NCBI GenBank assembly: GCA_905371595.1
Contig: CAJPLU010000002.1
Span: forward strand, 1-64,000
Length of the DNA stretch: 64,000 nucleotides
Reading direction: 5' to 3'
Origin: Candidatus Saccharimonadota bacterium
GTDB taxonomy: Bacteria; Patescibacteriota; Saccharimonadia; Saccharimonadales; Saccharimonadaceae
The position numbers and the translations under genes were made by a program. Numbering within the stretch: the stretch's first letter is position 1; each line of letters opens with the position of its first letter. The notes below the pieces were generated by a model. That model was not told where the DNA came from. It saw only the letters and a list, made by a program, of their open reading frames with translations, and did not search any database. This document shows positions 9,497 through 18,859 of this stretch, piece by piece.

Positions 9497-10065
9497 TAGA
9501 ACTCCACAGGAATTACATTAGCCAGCAGCGGGTGAGCGGCATCCTTTTCAGAAATGATGGCTTGGTCTTGGTTGATTGGCCAGTTGATACCAAGCGTCGG
9601 GTCAAACAAATTGACAAACGTGTACTTGGCGTCTGGCGACCAGTGAGCGTCAACCAGGTAGGTGTAGGCAATGTTATCATCAAGCGTTTGGTAGCCGTTG
9701 GCGACGCCTTTCGGTACGAAAATTGCCGTGCCAGGGTTAATTTCGTGGGTGAAAACAGTGCCGAAGCTGTCGCCCTTGCGCAAATCGCACCACGCGCCGA
9801 AGACGCGGCCGTTGGCGGTGGAGATAAATTTGTTCCACGGCTCGGCGTGCAAACCGCGGGTGGCGCCAGCTTTATCGTTAAAGCTGATGTTATTCTGCAC
9901 AATGTTAAATGACGGTAGTCCCAGTGCTTCCATCTTTTCCTTTTGATAGTTTTCTTTGAACCAGCCGCGGTTGTCGCCGTGGACCGGTAATTTGACGACA
10001 AACAGCCCGGGGATGGGAGATTCGGTGACGGTTAGTTCATTGTAATTTGACGGGTCAAAATTCAT
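9496..10065 (-). CDS. rmlC: dTDP-4-dehydrorhamnose 3,5-epimerase
   Basis: A cupin-fold epimerase of 189 aa counted from the ATG at 10065, chosen because it has a good ribosome binding site (GGAG, 5 nt) and a 4-nt ATGA overlap with the Nudix gene. A longer in-frame start at 10119 lies inside the Nudix gene and is unlikely. Motifs: DNRGWFKENY at the N-terminal strand, RGLHAEPWNKF containing the catalytic His, and VPKGVANGYQ. The HAEPWNKF form differs from the classical RGLHYQ of proteobacterial RmlC and belongs to the variant with a Glu-Pro-Trp loop. It acts between RmlB and RmlD. Confidence 0.9.
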   Translation of the reverse strand: MNFDPSNYNELTVTESPIPGLFVVKLPVHGDNRGWFKENYQKEKMEALGLPSFNIVQNNISFNDKAGATRGLHAEPWNKFISTANGRVFGAWCDLRKGDSFGTVFTHEINPGTAIFVPKGVANGYQTLDDNIAYTYLVDAHWSPDAKYTFVNLFDPTLGINWPINQDQAIISEKDAAHPLLANVIPVEF

Positions 10066-10610
10066 GCGTTCTCCTTTTGCCATAGATAATAATATTGTAA
10101 GCCAGCCAGTGTCTGACAATCATTAATTTCGCCATCTCGAATCAAATCATCGATCTCATCAAGCGTGAAAAACCGCATATCACTAAACATTTCATCGCTT
10201 TGTTCACGTTGGCCAGTGAAGCTTAGTTCTCGGGCTAGACAAACGGCCATTTTCTCTGTCAATAGGCCATTGCAAACATACGCTTCACCCAGTTTCTGCC
10301 AGGACTGAGCGATGATACCGGTCTCTTCCTCAAGTTCGCGCTTTGAGGCTTCTAGCAGATCTTCATTATCGCCCCCGCCGCCGGGCAGCTCCCAACCAAA
10401 GCTTTGTGAGGGATAGCGAAAACCGCGCACCAAGTACAAGCTCTCTTGGTCGTCTATCACTATAACCATGCACGAATCTCGCGACTCCATATAGCCATAG
10501 ATTCCGGTATTTCCGTCTTGACTAATGGTCTGATCTTCGTGAATGGTGATCCAAGGATTTTGGTAGACGATTTTACTGCTGACTTTAGTTTTTGACGGCA
10601 CATCTGTCAT
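10062..10610 (-). CDS. Nudix hydrolase inside the rml operon
   Basis: A 182-aa Nudix protein. The full Nudix box G-x5-E-x7-RE-L-x-EE-x-G-I is present (GGGGDNEDLLEASKRELEEE and the following TGI). The N-terminal part (IVYQNPWITIHEDQ) resembles ADP-ribose/nucleotide-sugar pyrophosphatases, which cleave NDP-X to NMP and X-phosphate. It sits 2 nt after rmlB and overlaps rmlC by 4 nt, so it is co-translated with the dTDP-rhamnose enzymes. A role in trimming excess dTDP-sugar or salvaging nucleotide diphosphates would fit but is only inference from position. Confidence 0.88.
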   Translation of the reverse strand: MTDVPSKTKVSSKIVYQNPWITIHEDQTISQDGNTGIYGYMESRDSCMVIVIDDQESLYLVRGFRYPSQSFGWELPGGGGDNEDLLEASKRELEEETGIIAQSWQKLGEAYVCNGLLTEKMAVCLARELSFTGQREQSDEMFSDMRFFTLDEIDDLIRDGEINDCQTLAGLQYYYLWQKENA

Positions 10611-10612
10611 GA

Positions 10613-11638
<1,026 letters not shown>

Positions 11639-11671
11639 TCAGGTATAATAGGTAATCGACAGAGGAGGATT

Positions 11672-12103
11672 ATGAAAATAGTAATTGTTAGCGGCTATTT
11701 TAATCCGCTGCACGGCGGACATCTGGATATGATTGAGGCGGCAGCGGCTATGGGCGACAAGCTGATTGTAATTGTTAATAATGATAAGCAGCAGCTACTC
11801 AAAAAAGGCAAGATTATCCTGGATGAAAGTAATCGGTTACGGTTAATGCGGGCGCTAAAGGGTGTCGATCAGGTTATTCTATCAATCGACGAAGATCCAA
11901 CACAAATTAAGTCGTTGGAAATGGTTGCCGGCCAGTATCCGGGTGATGAACTGATCTTTGCTAACGGCGGCGATCGTGATACCGAAAAAGCTATTCCCGA
12001 AGCAGATGTTTGTAAAAAGTACAACATACAGATGCGGTTTGATGCTGGTAAAGGTAAGCCAGATTCGTCGACGCGAATCAACCAAGCGACAGGCAAAGAA
12101 TAG
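11672..12103 (+). CDS. Cytidylyltransferase-like nucleotidyltransferase
   Basis: A 143-aa protein of the HxGH nucleotidyltransferase superfamily. It starts KIVIVSGYFNPLHGGHLDM, with the HGGH motif at residues 14-17, and ends with SSTRINQ, the second conserved nucleotide-binding motif. The family includes glycerol-3-phosphate cytidylyltransferase, ethanolamine-phosphate cytidylyltransferase and the HldE C-terminal domain; all join a nucleotide to a phosphate group. The substrate is unknown, but a sugar- or polyol-phosphate for envelope glycan would suit the neighbours. The start has a good ribosome binding site (GAGGAGG). It is a single-gene unit between two divergent or convergent envelope operons. 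Confidence 0.8.
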   Translation: MKIVIVSGYFNPLHGGHLDMIEAAAAMGDKLIVIVNNDKQQLLKKGKIILDESNRLRLMRALKGVDQVILSIDEDPTQIKSLEMVAGQYPGDELIFANGGDRDTEKAIPEADVCKKYNIQMRFDAGKGKPDSSTRINQATGKE

Positions 12104-12166
12104 ACAAACGCGAATTAGAAGAAACAAGTTGTTATTGGCTTGTCGTTAAATAAAGCGCCACAGCCA

Positions 12167-13183
12167 CTATTCAGAAAAACCGTTTGGATTTTGCGATTGC
12201 CAGCGCCAGCTATCAGCGCAAGCCTGTTCAATACTTAATTCGGCTCGCCAGCCTAGCTCGCGCTCGGCTTTGCTGCAGTCAGCGTAGCAAGCGGCGATAT
12301 CGCCGGCTCGCCGCGGTTTGATTTCATACGGCAAGTCGCGCCCGCAAGCTTTGCTAAATGCTTTGATGATTTCTAGTACTGACGTGCCGTTTCCGGTGCC
12401 GAGGTTATAAATACTAGCTCCAGCTTTCATGTGCTGTAGAGCGGCGACGTGGCCGCGCGCCAAGTCTACGACGTGAATATAATCGCGCACACCTGTGCCG
12501 TCTGGCGTGTCGTAATCGTCTCCGAAAACACCGACGCTTTGCAGTTTACCGACGGCAACTTGAGCGACGTAAGGCAATAAATTGTTTGGAATACCGTTTG
12601 GATCTTCGCCAATTTGGCCTGATTCGTGAGCGCCGACCGGGTTGAAATAACGCAAGATTGTTGCTTCAAAAGCTGGATCGGCCGCGCAGTAGTCCTGTAT
12701 GATTTGCTCGATCATGTATTTAGTCTTGCCATAAGGATTGGTTAAACCTACGCCGACTGTCGAAGTTTCGCGCAGCGGCAGCTCGCTAGGGCTGCCGTAA
12801 ACAGTTGCCGAACTTGAAAAGACTAATTGCTTAACGCTATGTTTACGCATCGCTTCAAGCAACGCCAGGGTCGAGACAAGGTTATTGTCATAGTATTCTA
12901 GCGGTTTGGCGACTGATTCACCGACAGCCTTTAGTCCAGCAAAATGAATCACTGAATCTATATCGTATGTTGTAAAAATATCATCAAGTGCTGATTGGTC
13001 GCGGACGTCCGCTTCAATAAAAGGGATTTCGTGCCCAGTGATTTGCTCGACGCGCCGCAAACTCTCGCGGCTAGAATTGGCTAAGTTATCGATTACCACT
13101 ACTTCAAAATTGTTATTGATAAGCTCGATCAGCGTGTGGCTGCCAATATAACCCGCGCCGCCAGTGACTAAAATTGTTTTCAT
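12167..13183 (-). CDS. galE: UDP-glucose 4-epimerase
   Basis: A 338-aa protein of the usual GalE length. GGAGYIGS at residues 8-15 binds NAD, and FAGLKAVGES, SSSATVYG and NPYGKTKYMIEQ are GalE signatures, the last carrying the catalytic Tyr and Lys. RYFNPVGAHESG and RDYIHVVDLARGH are also present. It interconverts UDP-glucose and UDP-galactose and so supplies galactose donors for the glycan. A TATACA box lies 9 nt before the ATG, so the leader would be only a few bases. Confidence 0.93.
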   Translation of the reverse strand: MKTILVTGGAGYIGSHTLIELINNNFEVVVIDNLANSSRESLRRVEQITGHEIPFIEADVRDQSALDDIFTTYDIDSVIHFAGLKAVGESVAKPLEYYDNNLVSTLALLEAMRKHSVKQLVFSSSATVYGSPSELPLRETSTVGVGLTNPYGKTKYMIEQIIQDYCAADPAFEATILRYFNPVGAHESGQIGEDPNGIPNNLLPYVAQVAVGKLQSVGVFGDDYDTPDGTGVRDYIHVVDLARGHVAALQHMKAGASIYNLGTGNGTSVLEIIKAFSKACGRDLPYEIKPRRAGDIAACYADCSKAERELGWRAELSIEQACADSWRWQSQNPNGFSE

Positions 13184-13218
13184 ACTATATATTGTATAAC
13201 ATTAAGCAAACAAAACCC

Positions 13219-14511
13219 TTAAAGAGATAAATCGCTTACTGAGTCGGCAACAGTAGTCCATAACGACCCAAGTTGACCTTCTTTAACAGCCGCCATACCG
13301 TTGCTGATAACTCCAATTCGCGACTTGCTCATGTCGAAAGATGTGACTGCTGTAGCAACGTTTACCCATGCTGTGTGCAGTGATCCTTCTTTGACGTATA
13401 ATACATCACCGTAAGATAAAGCACCGACTCTGTCTCCGTCAAGAATGGCTGTTTTTGTGTTATTTATCAGAAGAGTCCAGAGATTATTGATAGAGCCCTC
13501 TTTTGCGAAGAGGTTATTAGAGGTATCTATTACAGCTATTCGATTATCTGTGACTGAAATACTATTTGCATTATTATACACGAGAGTCCAAAGAGCGCTT
13601 AGGGAGCCCTCCTTAACAAAAGCGTTGACACCGCCTTTAATTATGCCAATACGAGAACTGCTAAGTGAAAATTGAGTTACATTATCGGCAACGCGGACCC
13701 AATTTTCATTGAGAGACCCTTCTTTGATAGCAAGCCAGCCGCCAGACAAAACGCCGATGCGATTACCTGAAATATCAAACTTATCAACATTGTCAGCTAT
13801 TTTGGTCCAAGTAGCGTTTGTAGGTCCTTCTTTTGCGTAAAGCTCTTTATTATGATTAAGTACTACTATCCTATTGCCTGATAGTCTAATTGATTTCACA
13901 CCTCTAGCTTGTATCGTCCAAATCTCGTTTAAGGGGCCCTCTTTGACTGAAGCTATTGAGTTTTGAACAATTCCTATTCTAGGTAGCAAGGTAACGTCTC
14001 GTATATGTATAAAGTTGTGCGGCCACTCTCTATCACCTGAGCGGTAGTATCGTTTTTGCAAGGTGATAGCGGGTAAATAACTGTCCTCTGAGGTTTCGAT
14101 ATATTCGGGAGTAACCTTTTCTACATATGCTACATGACCAGGTGTTATCCATTGCGCTATTGATCCAACCTCTGGAGTTCCGTTAACGGCGAATCCTTTC
14201 GAACGAGCTTTTGTGGCCCAGTTGTAGGCGTGCCCGAGATTCCCTGGGTTAGCTGCACCGTTTTGTGCTAAACGGTATGCAGCATAATTAGTGCAGTTAT
14301 GTCCAGTCTCGCGAGTAGAATAGCCCCACGTAGATTGTCCGCGGTAACCGCTATGACTAGTGCAGTTATATCCAGGACTGCGACATAAGATTGTTGCAGC
14401 ATGGGCGATGTTGGTATTTATCATTGATAACAAGATAGTTATGCAGATAAAAACTATGATCTTGTGATGCAGACTATTTGCTAACATATCTCTCAGCAGT
14501 CTTAGTGACAT
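13219..14511 (-). CDS. Secreted CHAP-domain protein with seven propeller-like repeats
   Basis: A 430-aa protein. Residues about 17-38 form a signal peptide ending AHA. A CHAP amidase/peptidase domain follows, with the catalytic Cys in GHNCTNYAAYR (Cys73) and the His in PGHVAYVEKV (His126), so it probably cleaves peptidoglycan. From about residue 185 the motif KEGxxxxxW recurs seven times at roughly 35-40-residue spacing, separated by strands such as SGNRIGVLSGG. This is what a seven-bladed beta-propeller of the tectonin type would look like. The start overlaps the GT4 gene by 10 nt; ATG 14487 is an alternative. It may remodel its own wall or that of a host cell (inference). Confidence 0.8.
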   Translation of the reverse strand: MSLRLLRDMLANSLHHKIIVFICITILLSMINTNIAHAATILCRSPGYNCTSHSGYRGQSTWGYSTRETGHNCTNYAAYRLAQNGAANPGNLGHAYNWATKARSKGFAVNGTPEVGSIAQWITPGHVAYVEKVTPEYIETSEDSYLPAITLQKRYYRSGDREWPHNFIHIRDVTLLPRIGIVQNSIASVKEGPLNEIWTIQARGVKSIRLSGNRIVVLNHNKELYAKEGPTNATWTKIADNVDKFDISGNRIGVLSGGWLAIKEGSLNENWVRVADNVTQFSLSSSRIGIIKGGVNAFVKEGSLSALWTLVYNNANSISVTDNRIAVIDTSNNLFAKEGSINNLWTLLINNTKTAILDGDRVGALSYGDVLYVKEGSLHTAWVNVATAVTSFDMSKSRIGVISNGMAAVKEGQLGSLWTTVADSVSDLSL

Positions 14512-15620
14512 TTATCATATACAACCTTTTTAATCTTAGTCAAGAAAAGGCCTTTGTCGAAGCGTTTAGCGGTGCGGGCGAGTTTGCTCGGATAAAAGCG
14601 GGTTTGTTCGGCGATTTCGACGGCTTTTATAACATCGTCAACAGTTTGATGATGAAACAGCGTGCCAATGTCGGGCGAAGTGACTATATCAGTGGTGCCG
14701 CCGCGTGCCAGGCCGATAACGGGTGCGCCGGCTGCCAATGCTTCGACGCTGACAATACCGAAATCCTCCTCGGCAGGATAAATAAAGCCGCGCGCAGTGG
14801 TGATAGCTTTTTCGTATTCAGCGTCGCTGGCATCGCCGAAGCGATCAGTGCGGAATTCAACAGTTGGGCCGGCAAGCTTGACTAGCTGGTCGTGAGCTGG
14901 CCCGTTGCCAAAAACGATCAGTTTTTTGTTGAGTTTGGTAGCGGCTTTGACGGCTAGATCGTAGCGCTTATACGGCAACTGGCGGCCGATAGTTACGTAG
15001 TGGTCGTCCCGTTTTCGAGCAGGCGTAAAGCGGCTAGTTTCGACTGGCGGATGAATTACGGTACTGCTGCGGCTGTAGTATTTTTTGATGCGTTTTTGCG
15101 TTTCGGTAGAGTTGGCGATGAAAACGTCGACCTGTTTAGCGGCCTCCAGATCAAGCTGGCGCTGATGCGGTACTAGCAGCGGCATCAGCAGGCGAATAAA
15201 CGGATTAAGTTTGCCGTAGCCAGGATCGCGGCGGTATTCGTCGTAGTGGCTCCAGTAGTAGCGCGGCGGCGTATGGCAATAATTGATAATAACTTGGCCG
15301 GGGCGTGCTTTAGTGACTTGGTGGCCGTGCAGATATGAACTAGTCAAAATAATATCAAATTCACTAAGATCTAGCTGGCGCATTGCTTTAACCGCTAGCG
15401 TCGGAAAAAGTTTGTAATAATTACGCAGCCGCGGCGGTATTTTTTGCAGTTTCGAGGTGCGAATATCAAGTTTAGCAAAAGCCGGAACCTTGTCGGGATT
15501 ATATATTGCCGTATAAATTGGCGCGTCAGGAAAAGCTTCGTGCATGGCTAGCACGACATTTTCGGCACCGCCCATCGTTGTCAAGAAGTCGCAAACAATC
15601 GCAATGCGCGGACGCTTCAT
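14502..15620 (-). CDS. Family 4 glycosyltransferase
   Basis: A 372-aa GT-B fold transferase. The start at 15620 (MKRPRIAIVCDFLTTMGGAE) overlaps the TAA of the upstream sugar-transferase gene, and an extended start at 15686 would run through that gene. The N-terminal GGAE loop, the linker VIHPPVETSRF and the C-terminal donor site YPAEEDFGIVSVEALAAGAP (E-x7-E motif) are typical of GT4 enzymes such as mannosyl- and rhamnosyltransferases. It probably acts on the lipid-linked sugar made by the preceding gene product. Confidence 0.88.
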   Translation of the reverse strand: MKRPRIAIVCDFLTTMGGAENVVLAMHEAFPDAPIYTAIYNPDKVPAFAKLDIRTSKLQKIPPRLRNYYKLFPTLAVKAMRQLDLSEFDIILTSSYLHGHQVTKARPGQVIINYCHTPPRYYWSHYDEYRRDPGYGKLNPFIRLLMPLLVPHQRQLDLEAAKQVDVFIANSTETQKRIKKYYSRSSTVIHPPVETSRFTPARKRDDHYVTIGRQLPYKRYDLAVKAATKLNKKLIVFGNGPAHDQLVKLAGPTVEFRTDRFGDASDAEYEKAITTARGFIYPAEEDFGIVSVEALAAGAPVIGLARGGTTDIVTSPDIGTLFHHQTVDDVIKAVEIAEQTRFYPSKLARTAKRFDKGLFLTKIKKVVYDKCH

Positions 15621-17056
15621 TATCTTGCTCCCGTTTTGTGTAATACGACACCGATTGTTTTGAAAAGTATCCGCAAGTCTAGCCAAAAACTCCAGTTTTG
15701 CGCGTAATAAAGCTCAAGCTCAATTCGTTCGTCGAAGCTCAAGTTGCTGCGGCCCGAGACTTGCCACAATCCAGTCACCCCAGACTTAACGCTATGCAAT
15801 AACGCCGTACGATTTTTGCTGAATTTAACTTCTTGCGGCAGAATCGGCCGCGGCCCGACTAAACTCAAGTCGCCGACCAGCACGTTGATAAATTGCGGGA
15901 ATTCATCAAGCGAAGTATTACGCAAGAACTTGCCAAACCAAGTAATTCGCGGATCATCGGCTACTTTGTGATCGCGCCGATATTCGGCGGCCAAATCAGG
16001 CCGATTCATTTCTTCAAACTCGATACTGGCGTCCTTTTTGCCGTACTGAGCACCCATGGTGCGGAACTTATAGAGACGAATCGGTTTCGAAAAACGGCTC
16101 AAACGCTTAGAACGGTAAAAAATTGGCCCGGGATTACAAATTTTTTGCAGCAGCGCAATTATTATTATAATTGATCCCCAGAGCGGCAAAGTAATAATAA
16201 CAGCTATAAGATCGAACAACCGCTTAGCGATTGCTCCCCAGCCGATGAGTGGTGTTTGGCTGACGGTAATCATCGGATAGCCGAGAAAGACATCGACGGT
16301 ATTTTTGCCGGTGTAAAATTCTGGCTCGCCAGGAATGAAATTATATTGAATGTGAGCAATTTGCGCAGCACTTAAAATCTGGTGGTTGCGATCCTCGCTG
16401 GCATAAAGGTCGGTTTGAATAATAGTGCTAATGTTAAGCTTTTTGATATCTTTGAGTGCTGTCTCGACGCGGCCGTAATGAACGATACCGAGATGCGGCG
16501 GTAACAATTTTGCCGGTCCGGCGAAGGCTACAATTTGATAACCAGATTTGTGGGTGGAGCCGAGGGACATCGCAATATCGGTCGTCGCATCAGAATTGCC
16601 GATTACCAACACTCGACTGACGCCGTGTCCGTAGCGGTATAACTCGTTGCGAATAGTGCGGATTATTTCGCGTACCAAAATAATGGCAATCGTTGAGCCG
16701 ATTAAAACGTAAAGGGCGACTAGCCTGGCCGGAAAAATATGCATACTAGTGAAGTATTCCCAGCCAATCACCAGCAGTATACCAATGAAAGTGCCGAGTG
16801 TTATACGGCTCCATTCGACGAGGCGGCGGTTATAAACGCTCGGACTGTACAATCCGAGCGAAGCGAAAATCAGTATCCATACCGGGGTAATCACAGCAAA
16901 GCCGATGATATATTCGTAGGCGTAAACAATGTGCAAGAGTACGCGCTGGTCGACTTGAGTGCGAATGTAATAGGCTGCGGCAAAAACAATTGCCAGCACA
17001 ATCGCGTCGGCCGCCATCAGGATTAGGCTGTAAGACTTGGTGTTATGAGATGGCAT
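15620..17056 (-). CDS. Polyprenyl-phosphate glycosyl-1-phosphate transferase (WbaP/WcaJ type)
   Basis: A 478-aa membrane protein that starts polysaccharide synthesis by moving a hexose-1-phosphate to undecaprenyl phosphate. The N-terminus has four membrane segments and a CoA-binding-like domain (VLVIGNSDATTDIAM). The catalytic C-terminal domain begins near residue 275 with KRLFDLIAVIITLPLW and contains RLYKFRTM, NTSLDEFPQFINVL, LVGPRP and GVTGLWQVSGRS, all conserved in this family. It is divergent from the O-antigen ligase gene, and a TATAAT box lies 8 nt before the ATG. Confidence 0.92.
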   Translation of the reverse strand: MPSHNTKSYSLILMAADAIVLAIVFAAAYYIRTQVDQRVLLHIVYAYEYIIGFAVITPVWILIFASLGLYSPSVYNRRLVEWSRITLGTFIGILLVIGWEYFTSMHIFPARLVALYVLIGSTIAIILVREIIRTIRNELYRYGHGVSRVLVIGNSDATTDIAMSLGSTHKSGYQIVAFAGPAKLLPPHLGIVHYGRVETALKDIKKLNISTIIQTDLYASEDRNHQILSAAQIAHIQYNFIPGEPEFYTGKNTVDVFLGYPMITVSQTPLIGWGAIAKRLFDLIAVIITLPLWGSIIIIIALLQKICNPGPIFYRSKRLSRFSKPIRLYKFRTMGAQYGKKDASIEFEEMNRPDLAAEYRRDHKVADDPRITWFGKFLRNTSLDEFPQFINVLVGDLSLVGPRPILPQEVKFSKNRTALLHSVKSGVTGLWQVSGRSNLSFDERIELELYYAQNWSFWLDLRILFKTIGVVLHKTGAR

Positions 17057-17081
17057 TTGTCTTCATTATAACAACTTTCGT

Positions 17082-17087
17082 TATAAT
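17082..17087 (+). promoter_or_regulatory. -10 box (TATAAT) of the O-antigen ligase gene, leaderless spacing
   Basis: TATAAT is separated by seven bases (agatagc) from the ATG at 17095. Confidence 0.6.
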
Positions 17088-17094
17088 AGATAGC

Positions 17095-18429
17095 ATGAGC
17101 AATCTCAATACCGATAATTTGGAGCGTCGGTTAGCTTCGGTAACGCTGGTGCTGTTGGCTGCGATCATGCTAGGTTTGGCAATTCATACGCCGTTGACGG
17201 TTTTGGCGAGTACGCATTGGCCGCTGGTTGCGCTGTACGCCAAAGCATGGAAAGAAGTACTGTTAATGGTAGCTTTTGTCCTGGTGATTATCCTGGGCTG
17301 GCGGCGTCGTGCTTGGCGATTTTGGCTGCGCGATAAGTTGCTATGGTTGATTGCTGGTTTTGCGCTGTGGCACTTGGTTTTAGTAGGAATATCGTTAGCT
17401 GCGGGTAATTCAGCGGCAACTGTAATTGCTGGCCTGGTAATTGATTTGCGCTGGGGTCTAATGGCGGCGACGATGTATGGTTTTATTTATCTCTATCCGC
17501 GCTATCGGCAAATTTTGTTGAAATGTATGCTGGCGGCAGCGGCGATAGTTATTGGTTTTGCTTGTTTGCAATTGGCTTTGCCACAGGATTTCTTGACAGT
17601 ATTCGGTTATAGTCAGGCGACGGTTGCACCGTATTTGACGGTTGATTCAAATGAGGCTTATGTGCGCTTTGGCAGCACGCTGCGCGGACCGAATCCGTTA
17701 GGAGCGTACGCGCTTGGCGGATTGGTGTTGGCGTCAGTATTTTTGGTGGCAAAATGGCGGAATAGTGCTAAGTTGCGCGTCTACGGCATTTTGGCGGCCG
17801 TTAGCTCTAGTATAGCCCTTTACATTAGTTATTCGCGGGCGGCGATTCTGGGGGCTCTAGCAGTGTTAGGCGGGCTTTTTGCTCATCAATATGGCCGGAA
17901 ATTATCTAAAAAAGCTTGGATATCGATTGCTGGGGGAGTTTTAATTGCAGCTGCGGGCGGAGTTTATTTGCTGCGCGATACCAGCTTTATGCATAATGTG
18001 ATTTTGCATAATAATCCTACTACGGGTGCTGCTAGAACCTCAAATGATGACCACCTTTCGTCGCTGCGCGATGGCGTCATCAAGGCAGCGCAGCAGCCAT
18101 TCGGTGCTGGTATTGGCAGTACCGGGTCGGCATCGTTAATAGGTGATTCAGGGGTGATTATCGAGAACCAATATTTATTTATCGTGCACGAAGCTGGTTG
18201 GCTGGGTTTGGCGATTTACTTGATGATTGTGATTATCGTTTTGCGGCGGCTATGGCGGCGGCGGAACGATTGGTTAGCGCTTGGTATGTTTTTGTCTGGA
18301 ATTGGCCTGAGTATCGCTAGTTTGTTCTTGCCAGTGTTTGCTGATGATGTAATAGCACTAGTTTGGTGGGGCTTGTCGGCACTGATAGTGGCACGACCGT
18401 TTGACCGGGAGCTGGTTGATTCGTTATAG
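17095..18429 (+). CDS. O-antigen ligase/polymerase-like membrane protein
   Basis: A 444-aa protein from the ATG at 17095; the frame is open further upstream but that part overlaps the divergent promoter region. It has about 11-12 hydrophobic segments and a large periplasm-type loop near residues 300-360 containing RTSNDDHLSSLRDGVIKA and a following QPFGAGIGSTG, the layout of the Wzy/WaaL family (PF04932). SYSRAAILGALAV matches the conserved region before the loop. It would polymerise or ligate the glycan outside the membrane. Confidence 0.82.
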   Translation: MSNLNTDNLERRLASVTLVLLAAIMLGLAIHTPLTVLASTHWPLVALYAKAWKEVLLMVAFVLVIILGWRRRAWRFWLRDKLLWLIAGFALWHLVLVGISLAAGNSAATVIAGLVIDLRWGLMAATMYGFIYLYPRYRQILLKCMLAAAAIVIGFACLQLALPQDFLTVFGYSQATVAPYLTVDSNEAYVRFGSTLRGPNPLGAYALGGLVLASVFLVAKWRNSAKLRVYGILAAVSSSIALYISYSRAAILGALAVLGGLFAHQYGRKLSKKAWISIAGGVLIAAAGGVYLLRDTSFMHNVILHNNPTTGAARTSNDDHLSSLRDGVIKAAQQPFGAGIGSTGSASLIGDSGVIIENQYLFIVHEAGWLGLAIYLMIVIIVLRRLWRRRNDWLALGMFLSGIGLSIASLFLPVFADDVIALVWWGLSALIVARPFDRELVDSL

Positions 18430-18436
18430 TGAAGGT

Positions 18437-18859
18437 ATGGCAGCGCAAGCTCAATCGGCGGCAATTAATCCGACCAAGAAGCAGTACGAGCTTTTACTAT
18501 TTATTGATAACTTTATAAAAGATAACGGCTACGGGCCGAGCTATCGCGAGATAATGCGGGCACTTAATTACAAAAGCGTTTCGACAGTGGCGGTACATAT
18601 TGATAATTTGATATCCCGCGGCCACTTGCGTAAGCGTGACAATTCAGCGCGTTCGCTAGAGGTGATCGACGTGGCTGCGGTGTCAACCATGCCAGAAGTT
18701 TTGGATTCGACAGACGCGATAACTGAACGCTGTATCCGCGCTAAAATAGCCGATCTGCAGAAGCAGGATGATAATAAGGCACGCCAGGATATTCAAACGC
18801 TGCAATCGGCATTACAAATTCTTGGTTATGAGGAGTTGTATGAGGCGGACAGCGCGTAA
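18437..18859 (+). CDS. LexA-type winged-helix protein without peptidase domain
   Basis: A 140-aa protein. Residues about 12-75 match the LexA DNA-binding domain: a first helix ending LLFIDNFIKDNGYGPSYREI, then SVSTVAVHIDNLISRGHLRK and a wing SARSLEVI. The LexA Ser-Lys self-cleavage domain is missing; the C-terminus is a short helical segment of unknown role. A repressor that cannot self-cleave must be controlled in another way. The start at 18437 lies six bases after a TATAGT box. The 3' end overlaps the next gene by 20 nt, suggesting co-expression. Confidence 0.75.
   Translation: MAAQAQSAAINPTKKQYELLLFIDNFIKDNGYGPSYREIMRALNYKSVSTVAVHIDNLISRGHLRKRDNSARSLEVIDVAAVSTMPEVLDSTDAITERCIRAKIADLQKQDDNKARQDIQTLQSALQILGYEELYEADSA

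Noticed and set aside
18768..18839. Upstream extension of the beta-lactamase-fold frame.
   Set aside because: It lies inside the LexA-like gene, while ATG 18840 has a GAGGAG site.
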